Source of the DNA: an uncultured Bacteroidales bacterium
GTDB lineage: Bacteria > Bacteroidota > Bacteroidia > Bacteroidales > Bacteroidaceae
Direction of reading: 5' to 3'
Assembly: GCA_945833885.1 (NCBI GenBank)
Contig: CAMAFY010000016.1
Coordinates: forward strand, 1 to 54,174
Length of the DNA stretch: 54,174 bases
Part shown: positions 35,089 to 43,581 of the stretch, piece after piece
How positions within the stretch are numbered: position 1 is the stretch's first letter
How the letters are laid out: each line of letters starts with the position of its first letter
Made by a program: the position numbers and the translations under genes
Notes under the pieces: generated by a model
What the model saw: only the letters and a program-made list of their open reading frames with translations
Database searches by the model: none
What the model was told of the DNA's origin: nothing

Positions 35089-35457
35089 GTGGATTCTATA
35101 AGTTACCACCGCAAATTTTGTTTGTTGTAAGTGGGTCGTGTTTTTGCTGCCTTCCGGTCGTTTTTCGGCTTGAAACCCCTGTTCGTTCAGTCACATAGCA
35201 CGCTATATTCCATCATTCACAGGAATTTTCTTCTCGAAAAACAACTCGAAATCCGACGTTTTCGTTAAGCCAGATGAGCAGATGGGAAGCGGGTGCAACG
35301 CGCTTATGGTATGCCATGGCGAGAAAACGAAGGACGAAATCCAACGTTTTCGTTAAGCCAGATGAGCAGATGGGAAGCAAGTGCAACGTGCTTACGGTAT
35401 GCCATGGCGGGAAAACGAAGGATGAAATCCAACGAATCTAATTTGTAGAACCCACTT
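35089..35457 (+). mobile_element. Dispersed element copy A with internal 88-bp tandem repeats
   Basis: Left end GGTGGATTCTATAAGTTACC (from 35089). Right end TCTAATTTGTAGAACCCACTT (35438-35458), whose reverse complement matches the left end at 14 of 17 positions. The left arm has the conserved blocks GTGGGTCGTGTTTTTGC and CCTTCCGGTC. Then come two 88-bp direct repeats (35248-35335 and 35336-35423, containing CGTTAAGCCAGATGAGCAG) and the start of a third. No gene inside. The ends resemble the MITE at 7085-7275. Confidence 0.75.
35248..35437. repeat. 88-bp tandem repeat, two copies plus a partial
   Basis: Period exactly 88 bp (GAAATCC at 35248, 35336 and 35424). Differences between the two full copies are about 8 bases. 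88 equals four 22-bp units, the same length as the repeat at 30065-30328 although the sequence is different. Confidence 0.93.
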
Positions 35458-35771
35458 AAATTTATTTTTGTCCGCTAACTTATAGTTCAAAGTGCGGATG
35501 TTTTGAGCGGTTTAGGCCGTATATGATGCCGCGTGTCTTCGGCTTTCCTGCAAGCATATCGCGGTATACCTGATGGAAAGCACCGTATGTGGCATCGCGT
35601 ATCTTGGGTGTTTCGCCTTACTCTTAGGGTGCAAATTTAGCAAATATTTATGGAATTTTATGACTTTTCGGTGTGAAATGCGTGCAGATGTTCCTCTTTC
35701 TCTGTGCTTTAGCATGGTGGAAATGGAAAAAGAGCACAAAGATAGAGGGTAAGCGAATGCTTTTGTAGATG

Positions 35772-35811
35772 CAAAAAAACAGCCTCAACAGACTTATGCT
35801 GCTGAGGCTGT
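35772..35811 (-). terminator. Terminator of rpmB-rpmG-DUF4295
   Basis: ACAGCCTCAACAG (35779-35791) pairs with CTGCTGAGGCTGT (35799-35811), with one mismatch. It is followed by seven U on the minus strand. Confidence 0.95.
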
Positions 35812-35905
35812 ATGCTGTATGTATGCTTCTTTCGTGTCGGAAGTTCTGAAAATAGCATTGACAGAATTCCGTATTCACGCAGGAAGACAGGAATATCTCG
35901 ATGGA

Positions 35906-36064
35906 TTAGTTCTTGAAGAAATCGTTAACTTCTTCGTTACGAACCATCTGCTCGTCAAAGGTATAAGCGCCAGTCTTGGGGCTCTTTACCATTTTGATTA
36001 CCTTTGTATAGGCACGTCCGTCGGTCTTTCCGGTTTGGAGCGTGGCGACTGCTTTCTTTGCCAT
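35906..36064 (-). CDS. DUF4295 small protein
   Basis: A 52-residue basic protein beginning MAKKAVATLQTGKTDGRAYT and ending VRNEEVNDFFKN. It matches the short Bacteroidota DUF4295 family that always follows rpmB and rpmG. Its function is unknown; the conserved place and basic N-terminus suggest a ribosome-associated protein. The start ATG at 36064 lies 6 bases after the rpmG stop. Confidence 0.93.
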   Translation of the reverse strand: MAKKAVATLQTGKTDGRAYTKVIKMVKSPKTGAYTFDEQMVRNEEVNDFFKN

Positions 36065-36070
36065 TTCTTA

Positions 36071-36259
36071 TTACTTGATTTCCTTGTGAATAGTCATGCG
36101 CTTGAGAATGGGGTTGTACTTCTTCAACTCAAGGCGTTCGGGTGTATTCTTGCGGTTCTTTGTGGTAATGTAACGGCTGGTACCGGGCATACCACTGTCT
36201 TTGTGTTCGGTGCACTCGAGGATAACCTGTACACGATTTCCTTTAACTTTCTTTGCCAT
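36071..36259 (-). CDS. rpmG: 50S ribosomal protein L33
   Basis: A 62-residue protein starting [20 protein letters not shown], with [22 protein letters not shown], the L33 pattern. Only one cysteine of the zinc ribbon remains (ECTEH), so this is the zinc-free C-minus form. It lies between rpmB (12 bp away) and DUF4295. Confidence 0.97.
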   Translation of the reverse strand: MAKKVKGNRVQVILECTEHKDSGMPGTSRYITTKNRKNTPERLELKKYNPILKRMTIHKEIK

Positions 36260-36271
36260 GGTTCAAATTGA

Positions 36272-36532
36272 TTAGCCGATTACTTTGATGTCTTTGTAAT
36301 TGCAGAAGCCCTTTTCAACTGCAGCCTTGAGGGCGCGGTCGAGACCTACCTTGTTGATGAGACGGAGACCGGCGGCGGAAATCTTGAGCACAATCCAGCA
36401 GTCCTGTTCTACATAGTAGAACTTCTTGGTGAAAAGGTTGGCTTCGAAGGTGCGCTTTGTGCGACGCTTCGAGTGCGAAACATTGTTGCCAATCATGGCC
36501 TTCTTACCGGTGATTTGACAGATCTTAGACAT
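36272..36532 (-). CDS. rpmB: 50S ribosomal protein L28
   Basis: An 86-residue protein starting [21 protein letters not shown], with [20 protein letters not shown] and a VSTKGLRLI-like C-part ([15 protein letters not shown]). It is the first gene of the rpmB-rpmG-DUF4295 operon. A perfect promoter lies 54-84 bases upstream. Confidence 0.97.
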   Translation of the reverse strand: MSKICQITGKKAMIGNNVSHSKRRTKRTFEANLFTKKFYYVEQDCWIVLKISAAGLRLINKVGLDRALKAAVEKGFCNYKDIKVIG

Positions 36533-36585
36533 ATCGCTATGTTTCTTTTGTAGTTACTTGTTTGTAGTTATTCCCAATCGAGTTG

Positions 36586-36616
36586 CAAATTTAGGTGTAA
36601 AATCCTAAAACACAAA
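36586..36616 (-). promoter_or_regulatory. Predicted promoter of rpmB-rpmG-DUF4295
   Basis: Minus-strand TTTG (36613-36616), exactly 19 bp, TAAATTTG (36586-36593). Expected start near 36579 gives a leader of ~47 nt. Confidence 0.75.
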
Positions 36617-36690
36617 ACTTTTCTGCACAAAAAATGTGTTTTTTGTATTCGTGTTTTGTCTTTTGCCAATTTGCATTTGCAGATATGCGG

Positions 36691-36888
36691 GAAGAAGTGC
36701 GGAAGTTTCTTTTGCAATGTTCCGAAGTTTCGTGTGGAAAGTTCCGAGGTTTTGTGTGGAAAGTTCGGAAGTTTCGTGTGGAAAGTGCGGAAGTTTCGTG
36801 TGGAAAGTTCCGAGGTTTCTCACACAATGTTCGGAGGTTGTCCCACGCGATATCCGGAGGCTTTGCGAGAGGATGTCCGAAGGGCTTG
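36691..36888. repeat. 22-bp tandem array between cinA-type gene and rpmB
   Basis: At least six strong 22-bp units between 36713 and 36844, most of the form TGGAAAGTTCGGAAGTTTCG. Less similar units follow up to ~36888. It occupies the spacer between the pncC-type stop (36949) and the rpmB promoter. Related units lie at 9594, 26122, 43969 and 54076. Confidence 0.93.
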
Positions 36889-36948
36889 CACGGAAGTCCG
36901 TTATGGGAGTCAGGTCGTTCCGTACTTTCGACAGGTGCGTCTGATGTG

Positions 36949-37482
36949 TCAGAGCGTTTCCACGGTGTTGTCGTTGTCTTCTTCCACAAGATCGTTTTTC
37001 AAGATCTCGAGAAGTATGTGTGCGGCTGCGGCACTTGCTTTGCAGACGTTGTGGTCGCGCCCTTCATCTTCTGTGAGGCAAAGGGTGACGATGTTCTCGG
37101 CATTTCCTGCCGCTACCCATATTGTGCCGACGCGGATGCCGGTCTTCAAGTCGGGACCGCCAGGACCTGCAAATCCTGTTGACGCTACGGCATAGTCGCT
37201 TCCAAAGGCCTTGATGGCACCGATGACCATCTGTTTGGCCACTTCTTCACAGACAGGAGTCTTTTCTGCAATGATATCGGCATCAACCCCCAGCATTTTT
37301 ATCTTTGATTCTTCGGAATATGCCACGATTCCGCCCTTGAAGTAGGCGGAGGCTCCGGGAGTGGAGGTGAGGATACTGGAGATTTTACCCGCAGTGCAAC
37401 TTTCTGCGGTGGATATTGTCTTGTGGGTACGCCAGAGGATTTCGTTGATTTCCTTGCTGGTCAGTCGGATGTCAAGTTCCAT
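36949..37482 (-). CDS. CinA C-terminal-domain amidase (nicotinamide-nucleotide amidase)
   Basis: A 177-residue stand-alone CinA C-terminal domain. Motifs: STAESCTAGKISSILTSTPGAS with the catalytic Ser, FKGGIVAYSEESKIKMLGV, and VASTGFAGPGGPDLKTGIRVGTIW. Such proteins hydrolyse NMN to nicotinate mononucleotide in NAD salvage (PncC activity). This is consistent with the NAD diphosphatase in the window, which makes NMN. The N-terminal MoaB-like domain of full CinA is absent. An Asp/Glu-rich tail (VEEDNDNTVETL) ends the protein. Confidence 0.92.
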   Translation of the reverse strand: MELDIRLTSKEINEILWRTHKTISTAESCTAGKISSILTSTPGASAYFKGGIVAYSEESKIKMLGVDADIIAEKTPVCEEVAKQMVIGAIKAFGSDYAVASTGFAGPGGPDLKTGIRVGTIWVAAGNAENIVTLCLTEDEGRDHNVCKASAAAAHILLEILKNDLVEEDNDNTVETL

Positions 37483-37815
37483 AGTATTGCGAAATTGAGT
37501 GGTTTCTTCTTAGGATTCCGATTCACCTTGTCCCCGAAATATCCGGTGTCTGTCAGCGTTTTTTGCCAGTAAAAGGCCATAACGATGGCTGTGGCCACGG
37601 AGAGCGTGTGCAGGTTGTGGCGGATTCCGTCGCTTCAAACCAGCACCGGGATGGTGGTTCTATCAAGGATTTTCGGTAGAAGATGCCTATATAATATTAT
37701 ATATATATGAATGTCGGGTTCAAAGAATACGGTTTGGGGAAGTGCGTTACTGCGATGTCTACCCTTGTATCTTCCCAACGGGTTATATCCTTTTGGAGCG
37801 TCCGTTTGCGGATGT
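37483..37815. other. 333-bp spacer without a gene
   Basis: I see no coding sequence. A 22-bp alternating A/T stretch lies near 37686-37707. No terminator of clear form follows tsaD here. Confidence 0.55.
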
Positions 37816-38835
37816 TCAGAGGACGGTGCGGGAATATGCGGGCTTCGACAGCGGACAGTATTCGCCATCGAGGAACTTATAGTAGCCTGTAATGGCAATC
37901 ATTGCCGCGTTGTCAGTGGTATATGAGAATTTCGGGATGTAGATTTTCCAACGTCCTGACTTCTCCATATTCTTGAAAGCCTGCCGGAGTCCGGTATTTG
38001 CGCTGACGCCTCCCGAAAGTGCCACATGCGTGATGCCGGTTTCCTTGACCGCCATTTTCAGTTTCTTCATGAGGATGTCCACGATAGTGGCCTCAAGTGA
38101 TGCCGCCAGATCGCACTTGTTTTCCTCGATAAACTGTGGATTTTCCTTGATTTTATCGCGGAGGAAATAGAGGAAACTCGTCTTCAGACCGGAGAAACTA
38201 TAGTTCATGCCGGGAATGTTGGGTTTGGCAAATTGGAAGGCTTTGGGGTTTCCCTCCCTTGCCAACCGGTCGATGATCGGTCCTCCGGGATATCCCAGCC
38301 CCATGACCTTCGAGCATTTGTCGATGGCTTCTCCTGCCGCATCGTCGATGGTCTGGCCGAGAATTTCCATTTTGTTGTACGCCGACACCTTTACAATCTG
38401 TGAGTTTCCGCCGCTTACGAGCAGACAGAGGAAAGGGTAGGGCGGGTCATTCACGGGTTCTTCAGGGGCATGGATGAAGTGTGCCAGGATATGTCCCTGC
38501 AGATGGTTGGCCTCAATAAGGGGGATTCCCAGACTGATGGCAAGACCTTTCGCGAAACTTACGCCAACAAGCAGCGAACCCATCAGACCTGGTCCGAGTG
38601 TAACGGCGATGGCTGACAGTTCTTCCTTTGAAACTCCGGCTTTTTTCAGCGCGGCATCCACCACAGGTACAATGTTTTGCTGGTGTGCGCGGCTGGCAAG
38701 TTCAGGCACTACGCCGCCATACATTTCATGAACCTTCTGTGAGGCTGTGACGTTGCTCAGCAAAATGCCGTCGCGGATGACGGCCGCGGAGGTGTCATCG
38801 CAACTTGATTCTATGGCAAGGATTGTCGTTGACAT
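37816..38835 (-). CDS. tsaD: tRNA N6-adenosine threonylcarbamoyltransferase
   Basis: A 339-residue ASKHA-fold enzyme that installs t6A37 in ANN-decoding tRNAs with TsaB/TsaE. It opens ILAIESSCDDTSAAVI, has SRAHQQNIVPVVD (metal-site His region), PGLMGSLLVGVSFAKGLA, NHLQGHILAHF with the second His pair, SGGNSQIV, DDAAGEAIDKCSKVMGLGYPGG, and the C-terminal GGVSANTGLRQAF and DNAAMIA. All family motifs are present and the length is usual. Confidence 0.97.
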   Translation of the reverse strand: MSTTILAIESSCDDTSAAVIRDGILLSNVTASQKVHEMYGGVVPELASRAHQQNIVPVVDAALKKAGVSKEELSAIAVTLGPGLMGSLLVGVSFAKGLAISLGIPLIEANHLQGHILAHFIHAPEEPVNDPPYPFLCLLVSGGNSQIVKVSAYNKMEILGQTIDDAAGEAIDKCSKVMGLGYPGGPIIDRLAREGNPKAFQFAKPNIPGMNYSFSGLKTSFLYFLRDKIKENPQFIEENKCDLAASLEATIVDILMKKLKMAVKETGITHVALSGGVSANTGLRQAFKNMEKSGRWKIYIPKFSYTTDNAAMIAITGYYKFLDGEYCPLSKPAYSRTVL

Positions 38836-38914
38836 GATGTTATATGGATAAAAAGTTTGGCGAAAGGGTGTGATTCAGGGCAAGCACCTGATAAATGTCG
38901 GTGTCTTTCCGGTG

Positions 38915-39769
38915 TCAGTGGGTAAGGACCTCGAGGCCGTTTTCGGTCATCACAAAGGTATGTTCCCATTGTGCCGAGGGCTTTTCGTCCTCGGTGACCA
39001 CAGTCCATCCGTCGTCTTCGTCGATGAACACCTCGTGGGTTCCCATGTTGATCATGGGTTCTATGGTGAAAACCATGCCGGGCACGAGCAGCATGCCTCG
39101 TCTTTTGGTGTCATAATGGTCAACTTCCGGGTCTTCATGGAAGTGGTTTCCCGTACCATGTCCGGCAAGATCACGTACAACAGAGAAGCCGTCTTTCCGA
39201 GCATGCTTCTCGATTGCTTTGCCGATTTCCCCGACGAAGTGCCAGGGTTGTGCGGCCTGAATGCCGATTTCCAGGCATTCCTTGGCGCAGTCGACGAGCC
39301 GTTGTATGCGGGGTTTGACTTTTCCGATGCAGAACATTCGCGATGCGTCGGCAAAATAACCGTCCTTGATGGTCGTGACATCAACGTTTATGATGTCGCC
39401 ATCCCAAAGTTCCTCTTCGTCAGAAGGTATGCCGTGACACACCACTTCGTTGATGCTTGTGCAACAATGTTTAGGGAAACCTTCGTAGTTCAGCGGTGCG
39501 CAGACGGCTCCATGACGTTCGGTGAATTCGGCAACGAGGCGGTCAATTTCGCCGGTTGTCATGCCTTCACAAATCTTTTCCTCAATCATATCGAGGATGG
39601 CTGTGTTGATTTCTCCCGCGCGTCGGATGCCCTCTATTTGTTCGGGTGTCTTGATCAGGTCGCGTGTCGGCACCAGACATCCCTTGTCCTGGAACTCCAT
39701 GATGCGCAAATCGAATGGAGTGGGCTCCACACCTTGTGGCAATGTCCAGTTTTTTCTTTTCTTGCTCAT
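38915..39769 (-). CDS. map: Methionine aminopeptidase
   Basis: A 284-residue enzyme removing N-terminal Met. I start it at 39769 (MSKKRKNWTLPQG); the frame is open to 39862 but the added 31 residues are unlike the family. Metal ligands lie in DIINVDVTTIKDGYFADASRMF (two Asp), GHGTGNHFHEDPE (His), FTIEPMINMG (Glu) and QWEHTFVMTE (Glu). An N-terminal ~35-residue extension before the catalytic domain resembles that of Bacteroidota type I MetAPs. It follows rpsP on the same strand, separated by a terminator. Confidence 0.95.
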   Translation of the reverse strand: MSKKRKNWTLPQGVEPTPFDLRIMEFQDKGCLVPTRDLIKTPEQIEGIRRAGEINTAILDMIEEKICEGMTTGEIDRLVAEFTERHGAVCAPLNYEGFPKHCCTSINEVVCHGIPSDEEELWDGDIINVDVTTIKDGYFADASRMFCIGKVKPRIQRLVDCAKECLEIGIQAAQPWHFVGEIGKAIEKHARKDGFSVVRDLAGHGTGNHFHEDPEVDHYDTKRRGMLLVPGMVFTIEPMINMGTHEVFIDEDDGWTVVTEDEKPSAQWEHTFVMTENGLEVLTH

Positions 39770-39864
39770 GATGCTGAATGTTGCAGGGTGTTGCAGAATA
39801 CCTGTCGGAAATCCGTGGATTTTATGGAATAGTCTTGAACAACCAGGTGATTCTCTCCCCAAAA

Positions 39865-39904
39865 AGAAAGTCGCCGACTGACCTTTCGGAGCCGGCGACC
39901 TTTG
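39865..39904 (-). terminator. Terminator of rpsP
   Basis: GTCGCCG (39870-39876) pairs with CGGCGAC (39893-39899). T-runs flank both sides, TTTCTTTTT on the minus strand and TTTGTTTTTTT on the plus strand. On the minus strand it ends the rpsP transcript. Confidence 0.85.
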
Positions 39905-40052
39905 TTTTTTTCTGTCATGCCGTCAACCATTGATATAGGAATTCGGGAAGATGGCATCCCGCAATGCAAGGAATGGACCCTTTTTCCGTGTTGTTGACGT
40001 GCTGTGCAGACTTCTTTTGTTGCTTCTTAATGGAGCGGATTGTGAAGCCTGC

Positions 40053-40598
40053 TTAGGCGTTGGCTTCTTCAGCGGGCTGTTCCTGAGCCTCGGCTTCAGC
40101 CTTTGCGGCAGCCTCAGCCTCAGCCTTTGCGGCAGCCTCGGCGGCCTTCTTTTCTGCTACTTGCTCGGCCTTCTTGGCGTTAACAGCCTTTTCAGCCTCG
40201 AGACGTGCGGCATCTGCGGCCTTCTTAGCCTCAGCCTTTGCAGCAGCGAAAGCGGTGCTCTTGGCAACCTTCTCCTGCTTCCAAGCCTCAAACTTGGCCT
40301 TGGCAGTAGCCTCGTCGAACGCACCCTTCTTCACACCACCATTGAGGTGCTTCATAAGGAGAACGCCTTCGTCAGAAAGGATGTTGCGAACGGTGTCGGT
40401 GGGCTGTGCGCCACACTCTACCCAATAAAGGGCACGTTCAAAATTCAAATCTACAGTTGCAGGGTTGGTGTTGGGGTTGTAGGTACCGATTTTTTCGGTG
40501 AACTTGCCATCGCGAGGAGCGCGGGCGTCAGCGATAACGATGCTGTAGAACGCATAGCTCTTGCGACCATGACGCTGCAAACGAATACGTGTTGCCAT
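40053..40598 (-). CDS. rpsP: 30S ribosomal protein S16 with long Ala/Glu/Lys tail
   Basis: A 181-residue protein. Residues 1-~85 are S16 ([43 protein letters not shown]). The rest is an Ala/Glu/Lys-rich coiled-coil-like tail ending AEEANA. Long S16 tails are normal in Bacteroidota, but this one (~95 residues) is about as long as the ribosomal domain. It lies upstream of map with its own terminator between. Confidence 0.97.
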   Translation of the reverse strand: MATRIRLQRHGRKSYAFYSIVIADARAPRDGKFTEKIGTYNPNTNPATVDLNFERALYWVECGAQPTDTVRNILSDEGVLLMKHLNGGVKKGAFDEATAKAKFEAWKQEKVAKSTAFAAAKAEAKKAADAARLEAEKAVNAKKAEQVAEKKAAEAAAKAEAEAAAKAEAEAQEQPAEEANA

Positions 40599-40869
40599 TT
40601 TTCTTGTAAAATGTTTTGTATTGTGGAAGGATCACGTCCTCCCGTGTTTGTAAATAAGGTTTGAATTATGCCTCTAACTCGTAAAGGCAGTGCAAAGTTA
40701 CGGATTATTTCCTTGTCGACGTCGTTTTTTTCTTCTTTTTTTGTTGATATTCTCTATGGATATCTCCCAATGTTTATCCCGAGTGGGCATTTTCCGCCCT
40801 CAAGGAGTTTTATCATCTTTATTTATGAATTTGCGCGCGTGAAATTTGGTTCTTTTGCGGAATAATGTG

Positions 40870-40877
40870 TAATTTTG
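40870..40877 (+). promoter_or_regulatory. Predicted promoter of bamD-rpoZ
   Basis: -7 box TAATTTTG (40870-40877) with TTTG at 40845-40848, spacer 21 bp. Transcription start near 40884, ~80 bases before the bamD ATG. Confidence 0.55.
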
Positions 40878-40964
40878 CACCCAAACATCCCCTTTTTCAG
40901 GCGCCAATGTCGGACGAACGTTTCATCAGGTGCCGTGGAAAACTACTTTTTTCTTAGGAAGAGC

Positions 40965-41831
40965 ATGAAAAAATCCCTAAATATCTGGCTTGCGACAATG
41001 TTCTGCGCCATGGCATTCATGGCATCATGCAACGAATACAACGCATTGCTCAAGAGTCCTGACAGCGATCTCCGTTACGAGGCCGCGAAGCAGTATTTCT
41101 ATGATGGAAACTTCAACCGGTGTTCCACCCTGCTTTCCGATCTGCTCGCCGCCACCAAGGGTACGGAACGCGGACAGGAAGCACTCTATATGCTGGCGAT
41201 GGCCAACTATAAGGCAAAGAACTACAACGCCGCTTCCGACTATTTCAAGAAATACTACGAAACCTATCCCCGAGGATACTACTGTGAGGAGGCAAGACTC
41301 TACTCCGGACTCGCCCTTTATAAGAACACTCCTGAGCCGATTCTCGACCAAACGGACACTTATAGCGCGATAAACGAGTTCAATAACTTCATTGAAGCCA
41401 TGCCCGACAGCCGTTATCGCCAACAGGCGCAGGACTATATTTTCAAACTTCAGGACAAACTGATAGAGAAAGAGTACGCTGCCGCCAAACTTTATTTTGA
41501 CCTCGGCTCCTATTTCATGAACTGTTCTGAGGGCGGTTCCAACTATCAGGCGTGCATCGTCACCGCACAAAACGCCATCAACGACTATCCTTACAGCGCA
41601 CGTCGCGAGGATTTCGCCATTCTCATCCTGCGTTCGAAGTTCGAACTTGCCGAGCAAAGTGTCGAATCCAAGAAGCCCGAGCGTTACCAAAACGCGGCAG
41701 AGGAGTATTACGGATTCCAGAATGAGTATCCCGAATCCAAGTTTATGCGCCGTGCCGACGAACTCTTCCGCAAGGCAAAGCCCTATCTTACTGCCGAAGC
41801 CATCGAAAACCTTACCGGCGAACAACAATAA
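40965..41831 (+). CDS. bamD: Outer membrane assembly lipoprotein BamD
   Basis: A 288-residue lipoprotein of the BAM complex. The start at 40965 (MKKSLNIWLATMFCAMAFMASC) has AGGAAG before it and gives a lipobox MASC. The open frame upstream to 40875 is not used. The mature part consists of TPR-type helical pairs (YEAAKQYFYDGNFNRCSTLLSDLLA; ALYMLAMANYKAKNYNAASDYFKKYYETYP). BamD with BamA folds outer-membrane beta-barrels. It is followed after 44 bp by rpoZ and further by a DUF4293 gene, a conserved Bacteroidota trio. Confidence 0.95.
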   Translation: MKKSLNIWLATMFCAMAFMASCNEYNALLKSPDSDLRYEAAKQYFYDGNFNRCSTLLSDLLAATKGTERGQEALYMLAMANYKAKNYNAASDYFKKYYETYPRGYYCEEARLYSGLALYKNTPEPILDQTDTYSAINEFNNFIEAMPDSRYRQQAQDYIFKLQDKLIEKEYAAAKLYFDLGSYFMNCSEGGSNYQACIVTAQNAINDYPYSARREDFAILILRSKFELAEQSVESKKPERYQNAAEEYYGFQNEYPESKFMRRADELFRKAKPYLTAEAIENLTGEQQ

Positions 41832-41875
41832 GGTACCCTAATATCCTTTGAAAAATCTACAAAAAACCATAGACA

Positions 41876-42217
41876 ATGGACTACAAGAAAGTCAAAGCAC
41901 CTACCAACACCGTTACCCACGATCTGATGAGTTTTGCCGATGAAACCGGCAATATCTACGAGAGTGTGGTCATCATGGCAAAGCGTGCCAACCAGATTTC
42001 GGTGAAGATGAAGGAAGACCTCACCCGCAAACTGAAGGAGTTTGCCACCACTAACGACAACCTTGAGGAAACTTTCGAGAACCGTGAGCAGATAGAAATC
42101 AGCCAATATTACGAGCGTTTGCCCAAACCCACGCTGATTGCTGCCGAAGAGTTCTCTACTAACAAGATCTATTATCGCAATCCGCTGAAGGACCGCGACG
42201 ACCAAAATCTTGATTAA
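41876..42217 (+). CDS. rpoZ: RNA polymerase omega subunit (Bacteroidota form)
   Basis: A 113-residue protein with the omega core NIYESVVIMAKRANQISVKMKEDLTRKLKEF, a divergent but recognisable Bacteroidota version of the VLVAARRARQI motif. Omega supports assembly of RNA polymerase by holding beta-prime. Position between bamD and DUF4293 confirms the call. A terminator lies directly after it. Confidence 0.93.
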   Translation: MDYKKVKAPTNTVTHDLMSFADETGNIYESVVIMAKRANQISVKMKEDLTRKLKEFATTNDNLEETFENREQIEISQYYERLPKPTLIAAEEFSTNKIYYRNPLKDRDDQNLD

Positions 42218-42251
42218 GCCGTCAGTTTCTCCCTCTAAACACTGAATCCCC

Positions 42252-42301
42252 ACAGGCATTGTACTCCCGCAGAGAGGGAATACAGTGCCTGTTTTTCTTT
42301 C
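42252..42301 (+). terminator. Terminator of bamD-rpoZ
   Basis: ACAGGCA (42252-42258) and TGCCTGT (42286-42292) with a further pairing of TTGTA.CTCCC to GGGA.TACAG inside. Followed by TTTTTCTTT on the plus strand, 35 bases after the rpoZ stop. Confidence 0.92.
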
Positions 42302-42621
42302 CATCTTCGGCATCCGTTGGCGGCATCACGGGATGCCGTTATGTCAGCCTCGGCATTTTACCGCCACATCAACATTCCTTTCGGGTGGCTTCCGCAAGTT
42401 CCCTCCGTAGGTCCACACGGGTTTTGTCGGTGACGTGTTTGTCATCTTCCACCTTTTCTGCGGCAAGAAACACCTGAGATTTCTGCCGTCAGGCGGGCGT
42501 CTTCCGTTATTTCCGGAAACCAGATTCCGTAATCAGGCGGGAAAACCGGCAAACCTGATTTATGGAATCCGCCTGAAACCGTTTTATAGAATCCGCTTTT
42601 CACCCATTCACCTCTCCACTT
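42302..42621. other. 320-bp spacer with weak repeats
   Basis: No gene is seen. GGAATCCGCC and TAGAATCCGC phrases near 42530-42600 recur at ~22-24 bp spacing, a weak instance of the intergenic arrays. Confidence 0.45.
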
Positions 42622-43086
42622 ATGATTCAACGCATCCAGACCATCCATCTTTTTGTCGCCGCCCTTTTGCTTGTGGCGGTCAATTTCTTTACCCTCGCAA
42701 CCTTTGAGGTTCCGGGCGGAATGTTCCGTATGACCATCTTCGGAGTCGATGCCTTTGGTGTAGAAGTCTACACCGGCGTTCAGTGGCTCTGCTATTTCCT
42801 GCCCGTTCTGAGCGGTTTGTCGGCATTGGTTTCCCTCTTCGCCATCTTCGGCTACAAAAACCGTATCGCCCAAATGCGGAAGTGCATCTATGCCATTCTC
42901 CTCATTATTATATATTATATGGTATATGGCGCGCAGACATGGCTCATTTTCGCCGCCACCGAGGCGATGCCTCTTCCTTCTCTCTCGGCCCAGATGCCCC
43001 TTATCGCCGTGGTTTTCCTCTTCTTGGCCGGACGTGCCATCAAGCGCGATGAGGACCTCGTGCGTTCTACCGAGCGTCTGCGTTAG
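42622..43086 (+). CDS. DUF4293 four-helix membrane protein
   Basis: A 154-residue integral membrane protein of the Bacteroidota DUF4293 family. Four hydrophobic segments are visible: residues ~8-24 (TIHLFVAALLLVAVNFF), ~50-74, ~88-108 (CIYAILLIIIYYMVYGA) and ~118-138. Opening MIQRIQTIHLFVAALLL is the family hallmark. Function unknown; the fixed neighbourhood (bamD-rpoZ-DUF4293) hints at an envelope role. A terminator separates it from rpoZ. Confidence 0.92.
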   Translation: MIQRIQTIHLFVAALLLVAVNFFTLATFEVPGGMFRMTIFGVDAFGVEVYTGVQWLCYFLPVLSGLSALVSLFAIFGYKNRIAQMRKCIYAILLIIIYYMVYGAQTWLIFAATEAMPLPSLSAQMPLIAVVFLFLAGRAIKRDEDLVRSTERLR

Positions 43087-43169
43087 CCTTTCCTCCCGTT
43101 TCTTTCCCCGAAACCTTGGTCTTCGGTGACGGGAACTACCAGTAATCACCCTGAAAAATACCACAGACT

Positions 43170-43514
43170 ATGAATAAAGTGATGCTCATCGGCAATGTAG
43201 GGCGCGATCCCGAGGTCCGGTATGTCGATAGTAATACGTGTTCGGCACAGGTCTCTCTGGCCACAACCATGCCCAGTTACACCCTCCCCAACGGCACTGT
43301 TGTCCCCGAAAAGGCGGAATGGCATCGCCTCCTCTTCTGGCGTAAACTTGCCGAAGTGGTGGAGCGCTACGTCAAGAAGGGCGACAAACTCTATGTCGAA
43401 GGCCAACTCCGCACACGTTCCTATACCGACCAACAGGGAATCACCCGCTATGTTACGGAGGTCTGGGTGGAGCAGATGGAGATGCTCACACCGAAGCCTG
43501 CCGAGAACAAGTAA
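43170..43514 (+). CDS. ssb: Single-stranded DNA-binding protein, short form
   Basis: A 114-residue OB-fold protein: MNKVMLIGNVGRDPEVRYVDS, then VSLATTMPSYTLPNGTVVPEKAEWHRLLFWRKLAEVVERYVKKGDKLYVEGQLRTRSYTDQQG with the conserved aromatic residues. It binds ssDNA in replication and repair. It ends MEMLTPKPAENK, so the acidic DDDIPF-like tip that recruits partner proteins in most SSBs is absent. It may be a paralog with reduced partner binding, for example for transformation or element-related use. A strong terminator follows ~255 bp downstream. Confidence 0.95.
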   Translation: MNKVMLIGNVGRDPEVRYVDSNTCSAQVSLATTMPSYTLPNGTVVPEKAEWHRLLFWRKLAEVVERYVKKGDKLYVEGQLRTRSYTDQQGITRYVTEVWVEQMEMLTPKPAENK

Positions 43515-43581
43515 GGCGGTCATACGGTGTGCTGCCAAATCATTCCTTGTGACAGGGCGGAATGAAGCCTTCACCCAAGCA

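Larger units (their letters stand above)
34891..35905. other. 1-kb spacer with a composite repeat element
   Basis: No gene is supported. The spacer contains diverged repeat sequence (34905-35045), element copy A (35089-35457), its 88-bp tandem array (35248-35437), and the DUF4295 terminator. Confidence 0.7.
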
